Assembly: GCA_027943335.1 (NCBI GenBank)
Contig: BSBK01006398.1
Location: 398,501-462,500 of the forward strand
Origin: Chamaecyparis obtusa
Taxonomy: Eukaryota; Streptophyta; Pinopsida; Cupressales; Cupressaceae
Direction of reading: 5' to 3'
DNA: 64,000 nucleotides
A program made the translations under genes and the position numbers. The notes under the pieces are model-generated. The model was not told the DNA's origin, made no database searches, and worked only from the letters and a program-made list of their open reading frames with translations. Positions 9,081 through 20,265 of this stretch are shown one piece after another; position 1 is the first letter of the stretch; each line of letters starts with the position of its first letter.

Positions 9081-10098
9081 ATGGCTGGGAGAGGAAGAGG
9101 AAGAGGAGGTGTCATGCTGATGCAAAGATTGATGCTGGATATGCAGAGGCAGATTGAACGACTCAGTGAGTGACTAGATAATCAAGGAATACAAAGAGGG
9201 AATGAATTTGATGAAGAGGGATATCGAAGAGGTGCTGATCAAAATGAAGAAAATATAGAAGAAAGGCTGGAAGAAATGAGCTATGAAGATAGAGTTCTCA
9301 GGGCTTTAGAAGGAAGAAGTGAAGCAATAAAGATTGACGTTTCAGACTATGCTGGTAGTCTTAAGCTAGAAGAACTAGTAGACTGGCTAAACAAGATGGG
9401 GAAATTTTTCAAATGGAAGTCTATGACAGAAGAAAAGAAGATGAAGTTTGCATGCACAAAATTAAAAGGACATGCAATGATATGGTGGGACCATCTCCAA
9501 GAAGAACGAACTAGAAAGGAAAAGGAAAAGATTAAGACATGGAGCAAGATGGAGAAAAAGCTGAAAGAAAAATTCTTACCCATGGATTATTCACAAACCC
9601 TTTTTCGCAAATTCCAGAATTTGAAGCAAAACTTGTCTTCAGTGCAAGACTATACAAATGAATTCTACAAGCTATCCATGCGCATAGAGCATCAAGAAAA
9701 TAATGAGCAGATGGCTGCTAGATATATGAATGGCCTAAAATTCTCTATCCAAGATGAATTGAGCATGCATCGTGTTAACAGTATGGAGGAAGCCTACCAA
9801 TTAGCTCTAAAGGCTAAAGAAAAGCAGAATAGGCAATATATCCAGAGGAATAGAGGTGGTCGAAGGGGTACCTCAACTCCATTTTGGGGAGGTTCTAATA
9901 ATGGTCGGGGATAGTCTTTTCAAGGATTTGAAAAAAATATAGACACTAGGCAAGATCCTCCAAATCAAGAAAGAGGAAGGGGGGTTTCAGAGAGGTCGAG
10001 GCTATGGAAGCGGAAGAGGCTGGGAAAATCAGAGAAGGCCTTTCATTTGTTTTAGGTGTGGAGAAGGACATAGGGCCTTCAAGTGTTCCAATTTTAAC
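9081..10098 (+). pseudogene. Gypsy-A gag
   Basis: It starts with ATG at 9,081 (MAGRGRGRGG), 21 bp after the LTR. In-frame TGA at 9,171 and TAG at 9,912 interrupt it. The open middle (9,276-9,914) carries the retrotransposon Gag core, with motifs WLNKMGKFFKW, KLKGHAMIWWDHL, KLKEKFLP and YTNEFYKL, followed by an RG-rich tail. A frameshift near 9,970 in a G run is followed by a CCHC knuckle, CFRCGEGHRAFKC, at about 10,048-10,086. It would have formed the virus-like particle and bound RNA. Confidence 0.85.
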
Positions 10099-13000
10099 AT
10101 GCAAGATAGAAATCAAGGAGGGCCATCCAGAGTGAACCTAGCCCAGGTTGACAATGAAGGATTTGAACAAGAAGTGTCTCCGGATATCGGAGAAAGTCTC
10201 ATGATGAGGAGGACAATGATTATTCCAGCCAAGGAAGATGTAGAGGAGAAAGGCATTGATGATTCATGGCTCAGAACCAACATATTTTGGACAAGGTGTA
10301 CCTCAGGAGGAAAGGTATGTCAAGTAATTGTTGATGGAGGCAATTGTGAGAATATGGTTTCTAAAGAAATGGTGGAGAAACTAAATCTCTAGTGTGAAAA
10401 GCACCCTCGTCCTTATCGGATTGCATGGTTTAAAAAGGGAAATGAAGTCACAGTAGATAAGAGGTGCCTTGTTAAATTTTCCATAGGAAAGGTCTACAAG
10501 GATGAGCTATGGTGTGATGTGATTCCGATGGAAGCATGCCATGTCCTCTTGGGTCGTCCTTGGCAATATGATAGAAAGGTTATTCATAATGGGGAAAAGA
10601 ATACTTACACCTTTTGGAAGGATGGATCTAAGGTAATCTTATTACCTCTCAGGGGTGATGGAAAAACTAAAAGTATGCTATCTGAAAATGAACTTGTCAA
10701 GGAGATGAAAGAAACAGGGTGTTGATATGCATTGGTAGTACAAAAGGGGAAAGAGGAAGACTTGACTATACCACCATAAGCAATTGTGGCATTGGAAGAA
10801 AATTTTGATGTTATTCTAGAGGAGCTACTTGATGGACTTACCCCAAAATGAGATGTCCAACATCATATTGATCTTATTCCAGGAGCAAGTCTTCCCAATC
10901 AAGCGGCATACAGAATGAGTTCGACACAGCATGCAGAACTGGACAAACAGGTGATTGAGTTCATACAAAAAGGTTTAGTATAGGAAAGCATGAGCCCCTG
11001 TGCTGTCCCAGCATTAATAACCCCAAAGAAAGATGGAATGTGGAGGATGTGCACAGACAGTCGAGCCATCAATAGGATAACCATTAGGTATCGTTTTCCT
11101 ATCCCACGTTTGGATGACATGATGGATGTTCTTGCTGGAGCAACGTATTTCTCTAAGATCGATCTGCGAAGTGGGTACCACCAGATCTGCATCCGAGAGG
11201 GGGATGAGTGGAAAACTACTTTCAAAACTAGGGATGGTTTGTATGAATGGAAGGTTATGCCTTTTGGTTTATCAAATGCACTGAGTACTTTTATGAGACT
11301 CATGAACACTGTGTTGCGTTCCTACATTGGTAAGTTTGTAGTAGTTTATTTTGATGATATATTGATTTTTAGTAAGGGAAGGGAAGAACATCTGCAACAC
11401 CTGAGGATCATATTGGGGGTATTGAGAAGAGAGAAACTCTATGCTAATTTGAAGAAGTGTAGGTTCATGCAAGCAAGCTTGGTTTTTTTGGGGTTTGTCA
11501 TTTCTGTAGATGGAGTCAAGATGGATCCAGAGAAAGTTTGAGCCATTCTTGAATGGCGTAGTCCACGTAGCATCACCGAGGTGAGAAGTTATCATGGCTT
11601 GGCTACTTTCTATAGAAATTTCATTTGTAATTTCAGCAGCATTGTAGCACGGAGCACCTGTGACAGACTGCACTAAGGGTTGGGAGTTTTAATGGACCAA
11701 AGAGGCTGAAGAGAGTTTCCAATACCTAAAGAAGAAGGTCACTGAAGCTCCAATACTAGCCCTACCAAATTTTGATAAAGTGTTTGAAGTGGACTGTGAT
11801 GCCTCACATGTGGGCATTGGTGCTGTACTCAATCAAGAAGGTAGGCCCATTGCCTTTTTTAGTGAAAAATTGAATGATGTGCGAAAGAAATATTCTACAT
11901 ATGATATAGAATTCCATGCAATTGTGCAAGCTTTGAGACATTGGAAGCATTATTTAGTAGCCAAAGAATGTGTTGTTTACAAACCATATTGCTCTGAAAA
12001 ACTTGAACACACAAAATAAATTGAACACTAGACATGCAAAGTGGGTCTCTTTCCTACAGGGGTTTACTTTTGTTTTGAAGCATAAATCAGGGAAACATAA
12101 TCATGTTGCAGATGCCTTGAGTAGGCGAGTTGTTCTTTTGACCATCATGGAAACAAAAGTAGCTGGCTTTGATGCAATCAAAGACTTGTATGAATCTGAT
12201 AGTGACTTTTGGGAAGTTATCGATTAGTTGAAGAATCCAGTACCAGGGCACACAGACACTATTCAAGGTGAGTATCTTATGCAAGATGGTTATTTATTCA
12301 AGGGGAAGCAGTTGTGTGTTCCTCTAGGTTCAATGCGGGAAAATATTATTAGAGAATTTCATAGCAGTGGTATGGCTGGGCATTTTGGGAAGGATAAAAC
12401 AATAGCTTGGTAGCAGATAAGTACTACTGGCCAAAGATGAAGCGAGATGTCACCAGGTTTGTGGAAAGGTGTCGAATTTGTCAAGTAGCCAAAGGGCACT
12501 CCTAGAACACTGGATTGTACATGCCATTACCAGTACCAGTAGGATCGTGGACAAACTTGAGTATGGATTTTGTATTGGGATTGCCACATACACATCAAGG
12601 TAATGACTCTATCTTTGTAGTTGTGGACAGATTCTCAAAAATGGCTCATTTCATTGCTTGTAAGAAAACTAGTGATGCCACTAGGGTGGCCGAGTTATTC
12701 TTTTCTGAAATAGTCAGATTGCATGGGGTTCCAAAAACGATCACCTCTGATCGAGATACTAAGTTCCTGAGTTATTTCTGGAGGACCTTATGGAAGAAGA
12801 TGGGGACAAAGTTACAGTTTAGTAGTGCTTATCATCCACAAACTGATGGACAAACAGAAGTTGTCAATCGTAGTTTGGGTAATTTGTTGCGATGTATTGT
12901 TGGAGAGAAGCCCAAACAATGGGATTTGGCATTGCCCGAGGCAGAATTTGCTTATAACAACTCAGGGAACAGGTCAACTGGTAAGTCACCATTTCAAGTT

Positions 13001-13465
13001 GTTTATGGTCGTAATCCTCAGGGTGTTCTCGATTTGGTGCAACTTCCCTTGGGTGACAGAGTCAGTGATGATGGAGAAGCCTTTGCAGAGCAGCTCTACC
13101 AGTTGCAGGAAGATGTGAGACAAAAGTTACAAGACAACAATGAGTGGTACAAAGCTTCCACAGATGCTACTAGAAGGTATCAGGTTTTTAGTGCAGGTGA
13201 TCTAGTGATGGTTTATCTAAGAAAGGAGAGGTTTCCTACCGGGACTTGTCATAAATTGAAATATAAGAAAATTGGTCCTTGCAAGATTCTGAAGAAGATT
13301 AATGATAATGCTTATGAGGTAGAGCTCCTCAGTGGTCTTGATATATCTCCTGTGTTTAATATTTCTGATTTATATACTTTCCATGGTGATGATGCGTTTG
13401 TTGAAAATGAGGATGAGGTAGACTGGACACACACTATCCCCATCAAGAAAAGAGAAAAGGTTACA
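10099..13465 (+). pseudogene. Gypsy-A pol: protease, RT, RNase H, integrase
   Basis: The protease has VDGGNCENMVS (10,330-10,362), the DGG form usual in this group. RT spans about 10,990-11,540, with [22 protein letters not shown] and the catalytic [11 protein letters not shown]. RNase H begins [20 protein letters not shown] at 11,780. Integrase has an H2C2 finger (HFGKDK..CRICQVAKG), then [15 protein letters not shown] and [13 protein letters not shown]. Stops include TAG at 10,390 and 10,981, TGA near 10,849 and at 11,539, and TAG at 12,225. Frame changes fall between 11,541 and 11,780, near 11,975 and near 12,410. All domains are recognisable but no long ORF survives. Confidence 0.9.
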
Positions 13466-13640
13466 TAGATTCTAGACAAGAAGATTGTTCAGACTCGCCA
13501 GGGTGACTACAATAGATATCTTGTGCAGTGGGAAGGGTTGGCACCGACAGATAGCACCTGAATTACAGAATGAGATTTGTAGAAGCTAGATGAGCCTACA
13601 TGGAAGCAGTTTGAGAACTGGAACTTGCAGGAGCTGTGTT
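13466..13640 (+). pseudogene. Gypsy-A chromodomain at the integrase C-terminus
   Basis: After KREKVT and a TAG, the same frame reads ILDKKIVQTRQGDYNRYLVQ then WEGLAPTDST, a chromodomain core with its aromatic residues, broken by further stops. Chromodomains on integrase are known to direct insertion to particular chromatin. The polypurine tract (agcaggggagaa, 13,649-13,659) follows directly before the 3' LTR. Confidence 0.8.
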
Positions 13641-13659
13641 CTTTTCAAGCAGGGGAGAA

Positions 13660-14233
13660 TGATGCAGGAGCATCCGAGGATCAAGGCTGTTGACTCAGAT
13701 GTGGGTTTTGGTCGAGATTTACTTCCGAGGGTCATAACTTTTGACTCGGATGTGGGTTTTGGCTGAAATTTTACAGGTAGTTGCGTGAAGAGCTATTTGG
13801 ATTGCCGGTTGAGCTCAACTCGATTGGTGGCCGTTTCGACATTTTTTCGGGAGCCTAAAATATCATCTTGGCCTTTGAAATTGGATTTTTGTGTTTTTTT
13901 CCAGTTTTTTAGAAAGTTGTTTTTGTAATAAATCCGAAATCATATTCTTGATTTCGTAGATTAGTTGGCAATTCATCTTGCCTTAGTTGGGGGCTTTTCT
14001 TGGGAAGAATCAGGATTCATAGGATGGGTTTTGAAAATTACCAAAAATGGAAAAAATATGTTTTTCCCGAAAATCTGCCAAATATGGTAATTTTCGAAAT
14101 TGTAATAAGTAGTTTTTCTTTCATTGTAGAGGCAGAGTAGAGTTGGAAAAGTTTAATGAAGAATTTGGCATTCTAAAACTTCTGTATTGTGTAATTTTCT
14201 GAGTTATTGTTTTGAAGGGTTTGGGCTACATCA
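13660..14233 (+). repeat. Gypsy-A 3' LTR (574 bp)
   Basis: It begins TGATGCAGGAGCATCCG and ends GGGCTACATCA, parallel to the 5' LTR with about 28 substitutions and small indels by my count. Most substitutions are C/T or G/A changes. Confidence 0.92.
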
Positions 14234-15530
14234 AAAAACCTTCTCCATAGAGGCTAAAGTTCTGAAATTCAAATGCTCAAACCTCTTGTGCCATAATTCA
14301 TTTGAATCTGAAGAATTATGAGCAAGTGCATGAATTTAATGAGCTGAAAGTTTGTAAAGGTTGTCATGACGAACTCCAATTTCACGAGCTGATTTAAAAT
14401 CAGAATACTTTTTCCACCCGAAGACTTTACCCATCAACAAAGGCAACATGATAGCCTTTATCTTCTAAAGCTGATATAGAAATCAGATTTCTTTTTATGT
14501 TGGACAAAACATCACTTAAATGGAGAGAAATACCAGAATCCGATATGAAGTATGTAAAACCAGCGCCTTTCACAGAGTAACTAGCATCATCACCAATGAT
14601 GACTTGTAAATGCGAATCCTTTTCCTTTAAATTAGAAAGATGATCTTTATATCCAGTAATGTGACGAGATGCACCACTGTCAATCAACCATGTATCACTA
14701 TTTGTGGGGACATTGCTGGAAAGTGCAGAGGTAAAAAGAAATCCTTCAGAATTATCACTAGATTCTCTTTGAGGAGAAGAATTTTCAACATTAGCAGTAG
14801 CAGCAACATGATGAGGTTTTGGTCTTGTGGTGCAATCTCTTGCAAAATGGCCAAATTTATCACACTTGAAGCACTGAACTCGAGAGAGGTCTCTTTTCTT
14901 TTTCTTGAAGTCAGGGACTGACTCAAAGATTTGGTCTCTGGATCTCTTAAAGTTCCCTTTCTCCCCTTTGCCTTTAGAAGTATGAGCTGCAAGAACATGA
15001 TCATCTTTATGATGACTTTTTCGGCTACTCCCTCTTGCTTCCAATCTGCATTCTTCTTGAATGCAATCAATACTTAACCGGTCAAACTGTGGAAGTTCAA
15101 CTCTTCCACTAATACCTTAAATGAATGACTCCCAGGAATGAGGAAGTCCATTCATAGCAAGCATAACAAGATCCTTATCAACAAATGATTCGCCAATAGC
15201 ACTAAGTTGGTCTTTTAACTCTGTAATTTTCATGAAATATGACACTACAAATTCTCCTCTTGACATCTTTACATGCAACAATTGACGTCTTAAAGCAAGT
15301 GCTCTGCTGGTGTTATTAAACTCGTACAAATCCTTGAGAGTTTTGAACATCTCCTTAGCTGATTCCAATTTTGAAATCACTGGAATCAAATGATCTTTAA
15401 CAAAATCAACCATGATCTTTTTGGCCATAACCTTATTCTTCTTCCACTGAGCTTTTTTAGCATCATCAAATGGCTCATCAACATCAAAATTTACATAGTC
15501 TAAATGATCATTTTCCTTGAGCAATTAACA
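14234..15530 (-). pseudogene. Copia-B Gag, zinc knuckle and protease
   Basis: The Gag open stretch (15,524-15,117) has LYEFNNTSRALALRRQLLHV and LPHSWESFI, then a stop. The next open stretch (15,044-14,427) holds a CCHC knuckle (CFKCDKFGHFARDC), the protease motif WLIDSGASRHITG with the catalytic DSG intact, and NLISISALEDKGYHV. The frame then continues with stops through ELWHKRFEHLNF to ASMEKVF at the Gypsy-A insertion point. The first 30 or so Gag residues seen in Copia-A are missing or diverged. Confidence 0.85.
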
Positions 15531-15629
15531 TTCACCATCTTCACAAATTGATAATGAAAGGAGGGAAAAGAACAAGAAGACACAAGTTTGACAAATACTT
15601 CTGGTTCAAGATCGAATTCCTTCAAACCT

Positions 15630-15641
15630 GCTCTGATACCA
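15630..15641 (-). other. Copia-B primer-binding site
   Basis: The minus strand reads TGGTATCAGAGC, a perfect match to the initiator Met-tRNA complement, directly after LTR end TTTAACA. It fixes the LTR inner boundary at 15,642. Confidence 0.85.
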
Positions 15642-16319
15642 TGTTAAATTTTGAAACATAATATATGTATGCAACAAAAGAAATACCAAAATTCAAAGGA
15701 ACATATAACACAACAAGTTATCCTAGGGAAATGAGCGAGAAGGAGAGGTCTTCAAGTCAATCTTGCTTGTGGATCCGCCTCCCACCCAACCTCCGCCCTT
15801 CTTCATATTCTTCTCGGAATGAGTTCAAAAATGTGATAATGATCGAGTTTATATTGGCTAGGCGTCAACACCATATGGAATCCAGGAGCTATAGTTTCAC
15901 TTGTTGATTCAGTTGATTTGGTAATATCTAGGAAGCGCTTTTCAGTGAACAACCAAAGTACATGAATGCAGTTTGGAAATCAGTGGCTCAAGCAGACTCG
16001 TGGACCAAGCCTGAAATATTTGGCAGGAAGAACAGTGCATCTTCTCGACCCAGGTGAAGATCCATATCGAAATTGAAAGCCCCCAGAAGCGTTCGATAGT
16101 CCGTTACAAAGGAAGTTAACTGAGGTTATTCAGCAGGCCCAAGAGCGCCTAGAGTATATGCGAGAGGAGGATGGTAGCGAGAGGAGCGACAATGAGAGGA
16201 GGCTATTAAAACCCTCCTCTATGAGGGAAACAACCCAGCCCACAAAAATGATGCCTTTATTCATAATTCAAAGCCATTACAAAAATTCTTGCTTCTTATT
16301 GACGTCTTCAACCTAACAG
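15642..16319 (-). repeat. Copia-B 5' LTR (outer boundary tentative)
   Basis: The plus strand starts TGTTAAATTTTG beside the primer-binding site. A possible outer end is ..CAACCTAACA at about 16,319. The other LTR is outside the window, so this boundary is a guess. A coding-like patch in the opposite orientation lies inside this span (separate entry), which may mean the true LTR is shorter. Confidence 0.45.
15930..16240 (+). pseudogene. Unassigned coding-like patch (possible gene fragment)
   Basis: Two plus-strand frames give non-repetitive, protein-like peptides. The first has YMNAVWKSVAQADSWTKPEI; the second, after a shift near 15,990, has GEDPYRN, one TGA, then KPPEAFDSPLQRKLTEVIQQ followed by AQERLEYMREEDGSERSDNE. 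The charged helix-like tail and Pro/Glu-rich start look like a real protein, not a transposon polyprotein. I do not recognise the family. It could be a captured host gene fragment or an unknown part of Copia-B. Confidence 0.4.
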
Positions 16320-17120
16320 TCAATAAGCCTGAGTTTTAACTTAAACAAATGAATCACTGAGACTGCTCAAATGATCAGGAGCAAAATAAACAATAGAGAA
16401 TAAGCAAAAGAACACGATACACAGGTATGAGCTGTCTTGGGCTAAATACATAACATAGAACAGTCTTAAGCAAGCCGCTCATATATAGAGCAAAGTATAT
16501 ATAATCTGCAAGGCTAATGACACAGATGATTCTCCTTACAAAATACACAAAGACTGAGAGCACATACTATCTTTGCAGAGCTTTGTAAAGCATCACCAAA
16601 ACATAATAATACGTGCCACAATGAAAGGTTGATACATGAGATGAGTAAACTTCCGCTCACGACAATTCTTTTCAGTTACAAAAGTCATTGACACAATAAT
16701 ATGAAACGACAACAATAATAATAAATCCACCGCAACATAATATTAATCGACAACAATAATGAGAGTTGTTAATGATCAATATGGGAACCGTTGTCTCCAT
16801 GTAGAATCTTGACAACGTGAGGAAGGTAACACAACACACGCACGATGCCAAATATGCACGATGCCTCATATATTGGCACATACGCATGATGCCACATATG
16901 CATATGCATATGCATGAGCAGAAATAAAGGATCACACGAAAAGTCTTTCATTACGAAAAATATTCCATTTCCTTAGCTTGACAAAAAGTAAGGAGCATAG
17001 CACATAGAGAAGACTTCTGAGAGCTTGATTGTAGGCAATCATAGGTATGAAGTCTCTATCACAGCTACATACTTCAACACTCAAGGGGTGATGAGAGGGA
17101 AATCAACACATCAAGGTTGA
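16320..17120. other. No gene seen; small ATGC-rich repeats
   Basis: There is no convincing coding sequence. At 16,845-16,920 a short array of gcacgatgcc / atatgcatatgcatatgcat repeats forms overlapping palindromes. Open frames here are short and Cys- or Ile-rich because of that composition. Confidence 0.6.
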
Positions 17121-17124
17121 ACAA

Positions 17125-20100
17125 TAATGAAGAGGGACAAACCTCAAAGAAAAAGGATAATGTGGTTGAGATGTCACAAGCAACAAGTGAGGGGACTACT
17201 AGTAAGGGATCAAGAGTAAAAGGCATAGGTCTTCCACATCTACTTCCACTACTAAATCTTCATCACAAAGAGAAGTAGAGATGCAAGATAAGGAGCAAAG
17301 TTGAAAACAAGGTGGAGATAAAAAGATTCTACCTCAAGAGGATCAAAGAGGAGTTTCATCATCACAATCAGTGCAACAAGAGACAAAGATATTACCTGCA
17401 TCTCCTACTGTGTAGTTAGTGGATGATTTGGGAGATGATATGTGACAACCTAGTCTCAACACACGGGAGGTTGATGATGAAATCATTGAAGCTCTAAACG
17501 GACTTAATGAGGATGCACAACTAGATGATGGCATGGATTTGTCGACAGTCTTTGATAGGCTGAGAGAGAGCATAAAGAAATGGAGAAGAGTGGAGGAATT
17601 ACTCCCAATGGATGACATTGACACATTCCTGAACAAGATTGGCAAGGCAAAGAAACCTAAACAAGCAAAGAAATTCCATAAGATTACTAGAGATGGATCA
17701 GGATCTTGTACTTTGCACATGGCTGTACTAGTGGGAGATAAGGAAAGGGATGAGGTCACTCCAAATGATTATCACATCACATCATTCGATATTGGGCAAT
17801 CCACTAAGATACAGGAGCTTCAGGAATTGAGGGATAGTATAGATGCAATTGAAGAAAAAATGGATAAGTTGGAAAAGAAGAAAGAAAAGGTAGGATTGGA
17901 GAATATGAAGTTGAAGGAATATAGTCACATGAATATGAATCCAACAGGGCAAGAAAGTTTGGACTTTGTCCATATGTCCCCACTTTCTATGAGTCACATG
18001 ATACTTATGAAGTAATGAGGAACACTTATCAAGAGGTAAGGGAATGGGTTAGTAATATGAGGAAACAAGCATAAGATTTGCTTACTAGGATGGTCCAAGC
18101 ACATGGGAGGATTACATTGTTGATGGATAAGGTCCAAGAATTGGAGGAGACATGGAAATAATTTCAGCCAATCAGGTACAAAATGATTCCTCGTCTTAGG
18201 GCATTGAAAGGTGTCCCTATATCAGTTTTGATTCAAGGTGTAATTGAGAGATGAAGTGCATATGACTTTAGTCATTGGTATCGATCCTTGTCCCCGAGGA
18301 GGTCTACATTTGAGCATGCACAGACAGATTGTCTTGATATTGAGGGCCCTTTCCTTGAGATATATTCGAAGGTCCTTGTTGCAATCAAGGAATTACTTGG
18401 TCTTGACATTGATGCTTCCAGCGAGTTGGACTTGGAAAAGTTAAAAGAAGAGGTGTAATCTATTTACTTCAGGGATATGAATCCATCAAGAAGGACTAGT
18501 TGGACAACCTTCTCTCCCTTATGATTTCCATTAGTGATCTACAAAATCATACTTTGGATTGGGACAACATACTTGATACCTGCATGGAGAAGTTAGAGGT
18601 GATTGAACTACAACATAGCAGCCTACCCAGCATTCCCATGGATGAACTTGGTACAATCATGATAAAGTTCATTGAATTTGCTAGAAAGGAAAAAGAAAAG
18701 GGGGTGCATGTAATGCCCCCTTTATTTGAAGAATAGAAATTAATTAAATAATTTATTTAAGTACTAAACTTATTATTTTTTTGACAATGTGAATTTATTT
18801 ATTTAATACAGCATTAAAGTGACTTTTATGGTGAGCTCAGTGAAATTTAAGTCATTTTGTTATTATTATTTCTCTAAGCTCAAATTAAATTATAAGAGTG
18901 GGAAATAAAGAGACAAAGAAAAGGGATATCAGGAGACAGGTAGAAGGAAGATGAAGAGTCACTGGGGTGTGTTATTAAAGAACATTGAGAGACTCATTTT
19001 GGAATAGGCTTGGTTTTGTTATTTTCTATTGGAGAATTTGGGAGCTATAAGCTTTCATTACTGAGAATTCTGAGGACAGAAACACTTGGGATTTTTTTGG
19101 GATTGGACAAAAACCTAGTTATGGTTGGAGATATCATTCAAGCCTATGAGGCAAATGAGTGCCATCTTGTGAGCTGAGACTTTTCATCTTCTATCATGGC
19201 AGCTGCAACAATTAATAAGTGTGCCTTTGCCTACGTTTTTAAGCACGTTGATGCCCTTCCTTATCCACAGCTCTATCACAGTGCACTGGAAACATTTCAT
19301 GTTGTGGTTCGTGGCTTTCATCTTCATGTTATATAGAGTTATGGCATAGATGCCCTTGGAGACAGTTTTTTGAATAAAACGCCTTTTGGAAGAGTTTTGG
19401 AATTAAATGTTTTTATTGTTTATTTTAATGAAGTTGGCTCTATCACCAGCCACTCAAAAAGAAAAAATAACAAGAAAAAATCTATGAGAAGTTCGAACTG
19501 GGCAGATGAGGACAGCAGAGATTGTGGGTGTTATTCCTATTTACTGATGGCACCTGGGCATCCCTTCTAAGAGTATTTTTGGAGTTTATTTGCTGACACT
19601 TATTTTTAGTTCAAGGGCAATCTGATTTAGGGCAGTTGCACAATTTTTTTCATTTAAAATTTTTCTTTTTGGAATACTGAATTTCTGCTCATATGGGAAA
19701 TTGGTGACATTAAAATCAGGTTTTGGTTTCATCATTCTGTGCTGTCTCAAGCGTTCAGATTTACCAAAATGGGACAACAGACATACTGGGTTTCAACTTT
19801 CTCTTGATTAGAATGTGATCTTTTTCTGAAATGAATGCTGGTCTGATCATTGTTTTCACCTGTTCGTTGTTACATCATTTAAAAGTGAGTTGGCTATAGC
19901 ATGGACTTTAAGAATGAGATTTCTCATTAATAGATGTTAGCAGCAGACTATCACACTAAGTGCAGGGTCTATTCATTTTTAATTGCTGGAAAAAAAAGTA
20001 GTTCTGAGTGCAATCCTGTCCATTGAAGAGCTGGGAAGTTCTTGAAGTCACATCTTATTAACCATTGATGTTGGAGAGGTTTTCTGAGCTTGTTAGAAAG

Positions 20101-20265
20101 TTCAACCTGTTACCTTGAATTCGTTCATGAGAGGTTTACTTTCAGATCTTTAATCAAGATGATCAATAAAGAAAACATCATCACATTTGCAAATAATTCC
20201 AAAAAACAAAATTAGGGTTGAACATTACAGTGCATCTCTTGGATGATGAGTTGTATGATGATTAG
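17125..20265 (+). pseudogene. Decayed ORF for an unrecognised acidic, coiled-coil-like protein, split by solo LTR-3
   Basis: The Ser/Thr/Lys-rich start is badly broken. The longest open part (17,533-18,015) has MDLSTVFDRLRESIKKW, an LNKIGKAKKPKQAKKF stretch, then a heptad-like helix (IQELQELRDSIDAIEEKMDK). Later pieces in shifted frames include EVMRNTYQEVREWVSNMRKQ, IPRLRALKGVPISVLIQGVI, FLEIYSKVLVAIKELLGLD and, at 18,500-18,735, ISDLQNHTLDWDNILDTCME with IPMDELGTIMIKFIEFARK. Across the solo LTR the frame continues GVH-LLDDELYDD and TAG at 20,265. No RT, integrase or Gag motif is present. It may be an extra ORF of a retroelement or a host-gene relic. Confidence 0.55.
18709..20229. mobile_element. 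Solo LTR-3 (1,521 bp)
   Basis: It begins TGTAATGCCCCC and ends GAACATTACA, with a perfect 7-bp inverted terminus (TGTAATG/CATTACA). It is flanked by a perfect 5-bp duplication gtgca (18,704-18,708 and 20,230-20,234). The host ORF frame continues across it when one target copy is removed. No coding sequence was seen inside. The purine run just before it (aaaggaaaaagaaaaggggg) is part of the host ORF, not a polypurine tract. Confidence 0.9.

Larger units (their letters stand above)
8482..14233 (+). mobile_element. Gypsy-A: full-length Ty3/gypsy chromovirus
   Basis: Two LTRs, 8,482-9,060 and 13,660-14,233, enclose gag, protease, RT, RNase H, integrase and a C-terminal chromodomain, in that order. 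Terminal sequences are TGATGCAGG..CTACATCA. The flanks are a perfect aaaaa duplication (8,477-8,481 and 14,234-14,238) inside Copia-B, which reads through when the element is removed. I count about 28 differences over about 575 bp between the LTRs, so it is not recent. The coding region has at least four frameshifts and more than ten stops. The chromodomain and the DGG protease motif place it among the chromoviruses; I do not assign a clade. Confidence 0.92.
4905..15641 (-). mobile_element. Copia-B: decayed Copia element carrying four later insertions
   Basis: Copia-B survives as pieces that join in frame when the insertions are removed: RT and linker 4,905-6,110; integrase core 6,809-7,025; integrase finger 8,405-8,481 plus 14,234-14,430; protease/Gag 14,427-15,524; primer-binding site 15,630-15,641. 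The breaks correspond to Copia-A (left of 4,905), solo LTR-1, solo LTR-2 and Gypsy-A. It is clearly related to Copia-A throughout, with the same order and similar motifs in the linker (KKGIFVGYSDSSKAFRIY against KKGIFLGYSEDSKGYRIY). It is one of the oldest insertions in this part of the window. Confidence 0.9.

Noticed and set aside
10899..11673. Minus-strand open frames of 130-odd codons
   Set aside because: They are antisense to Gypsy-A RT, which has clear motifs on the plus strand.
15630..15641. tRNA gene for initiator Met
   Set aside because: Only the 12-nt 3'-end complement is present, here and at the other elements; these are primer-binding sites.
18686..18736. Polypurine tract plus 3' LTR of an element carrying the 17-18.7 kb ORF
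   Set aside because: The LTR has its own perfect gtgca target duplication and the ORF continues beyond it, so it is a solo LTR inserted in the ORF.
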